64,000 bases of DNA. Origin: Streptomyces aureocirculatus (lineage in GTDB: Bacteria; Actinomycetota; Actinomycetes; Streptomycetales; Streptomycetaceae). A program made the translations under genes and the position numbers. Location of the stretch: assembly GCF_000720475.1 (NCBI RefSeq), contig NZ_JOAP01000028.1, positions 124,001 through 188,000 of the forward strand, written 5' to 3'. Under the pieces are notes generated by a model. It worked only from the letters and a program-made list of their open reading frames with translations. It was not told the origin of the DNA and ran no database searches. Below are positions 62,852 through 64,000 of this stretch, one piece after another; the first letter of the stretch is position 1, and each line of letters begins with the position of its first letter.

Positions 62852-64000
62852 GTGAGCGTGACAACTTCTGCCGCCGCCGGGGCCAACGGACCGGGACAGG
62901 CGTCAGGGAGCGGCGGCCGGCCCGCCGCCGCACCGGACCCGGCGCTCCCCAGGACCGTCGCCGGACTCGGTTTCTGCCGGGTCACCATCGTCGCCCCCGA
63001 CAGCCGCGTCGACGTGGCGCTGCCCGACGACGTCGCGGTCGCCGACCTCTACCCGGAGATCCTGCGCCTGTCGCGGCAGAGCCCCGCCGAAGGCGCCCCG
63101 GTCGGATACCACCTCGTACGCCGGGACGGCGCGGTCCTCGACAGCGCGCGCTCCTTCGCGGCCCAACGCATCCTCGACGGTGAGCTCCTCACGCTGCGGC
63201 CCTTCTCCGCGTCACTGCCCCCGGCCGTCTTCGACGACGTGTCCGACGCCATCGCCTCCGCGGTCACGCGCGACCGCTCCCTGTGGAACGCCGAGCTGAC
63301 GCGCCTGGCGGGCCTGACCGGTGGCGCCGTGCTGCCGGTCCTCCTCGCCTTCGCGGCCTGGACCGCGGCCCCCCGGCACGACACGCACGGCCTCCCCGGC
63401 ATCCTCGCCGCCGTCGCGGGTCTGCTGCTGCTCACCCTCGCCGGCGTCCGGGCGCGGATCTACGACGACCGGGCCGGGGCCGTGGCGCTCGGCCTCGGGG
63501 CGCTGCCGAACGTGGCGGTCGCGGGCTCGGGGCTGCTTCCGCCGGCCGACGGGCAGGGGATCGGCAAGCTCCAGTTCCTGCTCGCCTGCGCGGCCGTGCT
63601 GATCGCCTCCGTGGTGCTCGTCCTGGTGTCGCCGCGCGCGGACGGCCCGTTCGTGGCGTGCGCCTTCGCTGCCGCCGTGGGGCTCTTCGCCTCGTTCACG
63701 GCGAGCCTCGCCGAGCTGACTCCGGCCGAGACCGCGGCGCTCTGCGCCCCGTTCGCCGTCGGCGCGCTCGCCTTCCTGCCGGGCCTGTCGATGCGCTTCG
63801 CCCGGCTACCCATCGGCTACGAGCCGCCGCACGCCTCCCGCCAGGCCTACGACCCCGACCCGGACCCCGCGCCCCACGACCCCGTCGACGCCGAGCGCAT
63901 CGCCGCCCAGGCCCGCCGCGGCCACGAACTGCTCATCGGCCTGGTCGGCGGCTGCGCCCTGGTGTCCGTCGGTGCCGCGGTGGTCCTCGGCTCGTCGGAC
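62852..64000 (+). CDS. eccD: Type VII secretion membrane protein EccD (partial, runs off the window)
   Basis: The frame is open from GTG 62852 to the window end (383 residues, 3' missing). A ubiquitin-like cytosolic domain occupies about residues 35-125 (FCRVTIVAPDSRVDVALPDD, LLTLRPFSASLPPAVFDD). A row of membrane helices follows (AVLPVLLAFAAWTAA, ILAAVAGLLLLTLAGV, LLACAAVLIASVVLVLVS). EccD builds the wall of the ESX channel. AAGGGGGG stands eight bases before the GTG; a second GTG at 62858 is possible. Confidence 0.9.
   Translation, partial: MSVTTSAAAGANGPGQASGSGGRPAAAPDPALPRTVAGLGFCRVTIVAPDSRVDVALPDDVAVADLYPEILRLSRQSPAEGAPVGYHLVRRDGAVLDSARSFAAQRILDGELLTLRPFSASLPPAVFDDVSDAIASAVTRDRSLWNAELTRLAGLTGGAVLPVLLAFAAWTAAPRHDTHGLPGILAAVAGLLLLTLAGVRARIYDDRAGAVALGLGALPNVAVAGSGLLPPADGQGIGKLQFLLACAAVLIASVVLVLVSPRADGPFVACAFAAAVGLFASFTASLAELTPAETAALCAPFAVGALAFLPGLSMRFARLPIGYEPPHASRQAYDPDPDPAPHDPVDAERIAAQARRGHELLIGLVGGCALVSVGAAVVLGSSD

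Noticed and set aside
1..64000. tRNA or rRNA genes
   Set aside because: I looked for GGTTCGAATCC-type T-arm signatures and rRNA-like conserved blocks in the gaps and found none.

Overview
The base composition (very high GC), GTG/TTG starts and gene order point to a Streptomyces chromosome. The order dxr-rseP-ispG-GNAT-proS, then rimP-nusA-ylxR-infB-ylxP-rbfA-truB-ribF, is typical of that genus and is followed here by an ESX-type (type VII) secretion locus. About 63 kb of the 64 kb is assigned below; no rRNA, tRNA or CRISPR was found.

Region 1 (1-13.7 kb, mostly + strand) is metabolic and housekeeping: a PucR-type regulator with an aldehyde dehydrogenase, an acyl-CoA dehydrogenase, two non-mevalonate isoprenoid enzymes (dxr, ispG) flanking a site-2 protease, two acetyltransferases and prolyl-tRNA synthetase. 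Region 2 (14-16.1 kb, - strand) is a lipoprotein / ferritin-like DUF4439 / kinase-fold trio whose kinase has lost its catalytic aspartates. Region 3 (16.4-29.9 kb, + strand) is the transcription-translation cluster. Between truB and ribF lies a giant gene joining a trypsin-like domain, a P-loop NTPase and a helical C-terminus. It carries long tandem repeats and is thrown out of frame by one irregular 5-bp unit in a 12-bp repeat array. Region 4 (30.2-36.6 kb, - strand) is a five-gene oligopeptide/nickel-type ABC importer with almost every gene translationally coupled.

Region 5 (37.3-64 kb) is the type VII secretion locus. It encodes an EspI-like MinD ATPase with a ~700-residue disordered arm, a small unknown protein, EccE, EccB, two mycosins, a WXG100 pair, further WXG-motif proteins, EccC with three FtsK-type motor domains, and EccD (cut by the window edge). 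Inside it is a coupled cassette on the - strand: DUF397 protein, SseB-like protein, a 220-aa unknown, a 1615-aa RHS protein with an N-terminal WXG domain, and a small overlapping gene that fits an immunity protein. The RHS tip is a ~147-residue domain with a His/Cys pair in caspase-like context. A decayed, frameshifted WXG-type gene lies between the two + strand secretion blocks.

A dispersed intergenic repeat (core AGCCCGTCCGGCGTTTGAGG) occurs in five clusters, always just after stop codons, in the first 30 kb and not in the secretion half. Frameshift and domain calls rest on reading the sequence only; no database search was possible.
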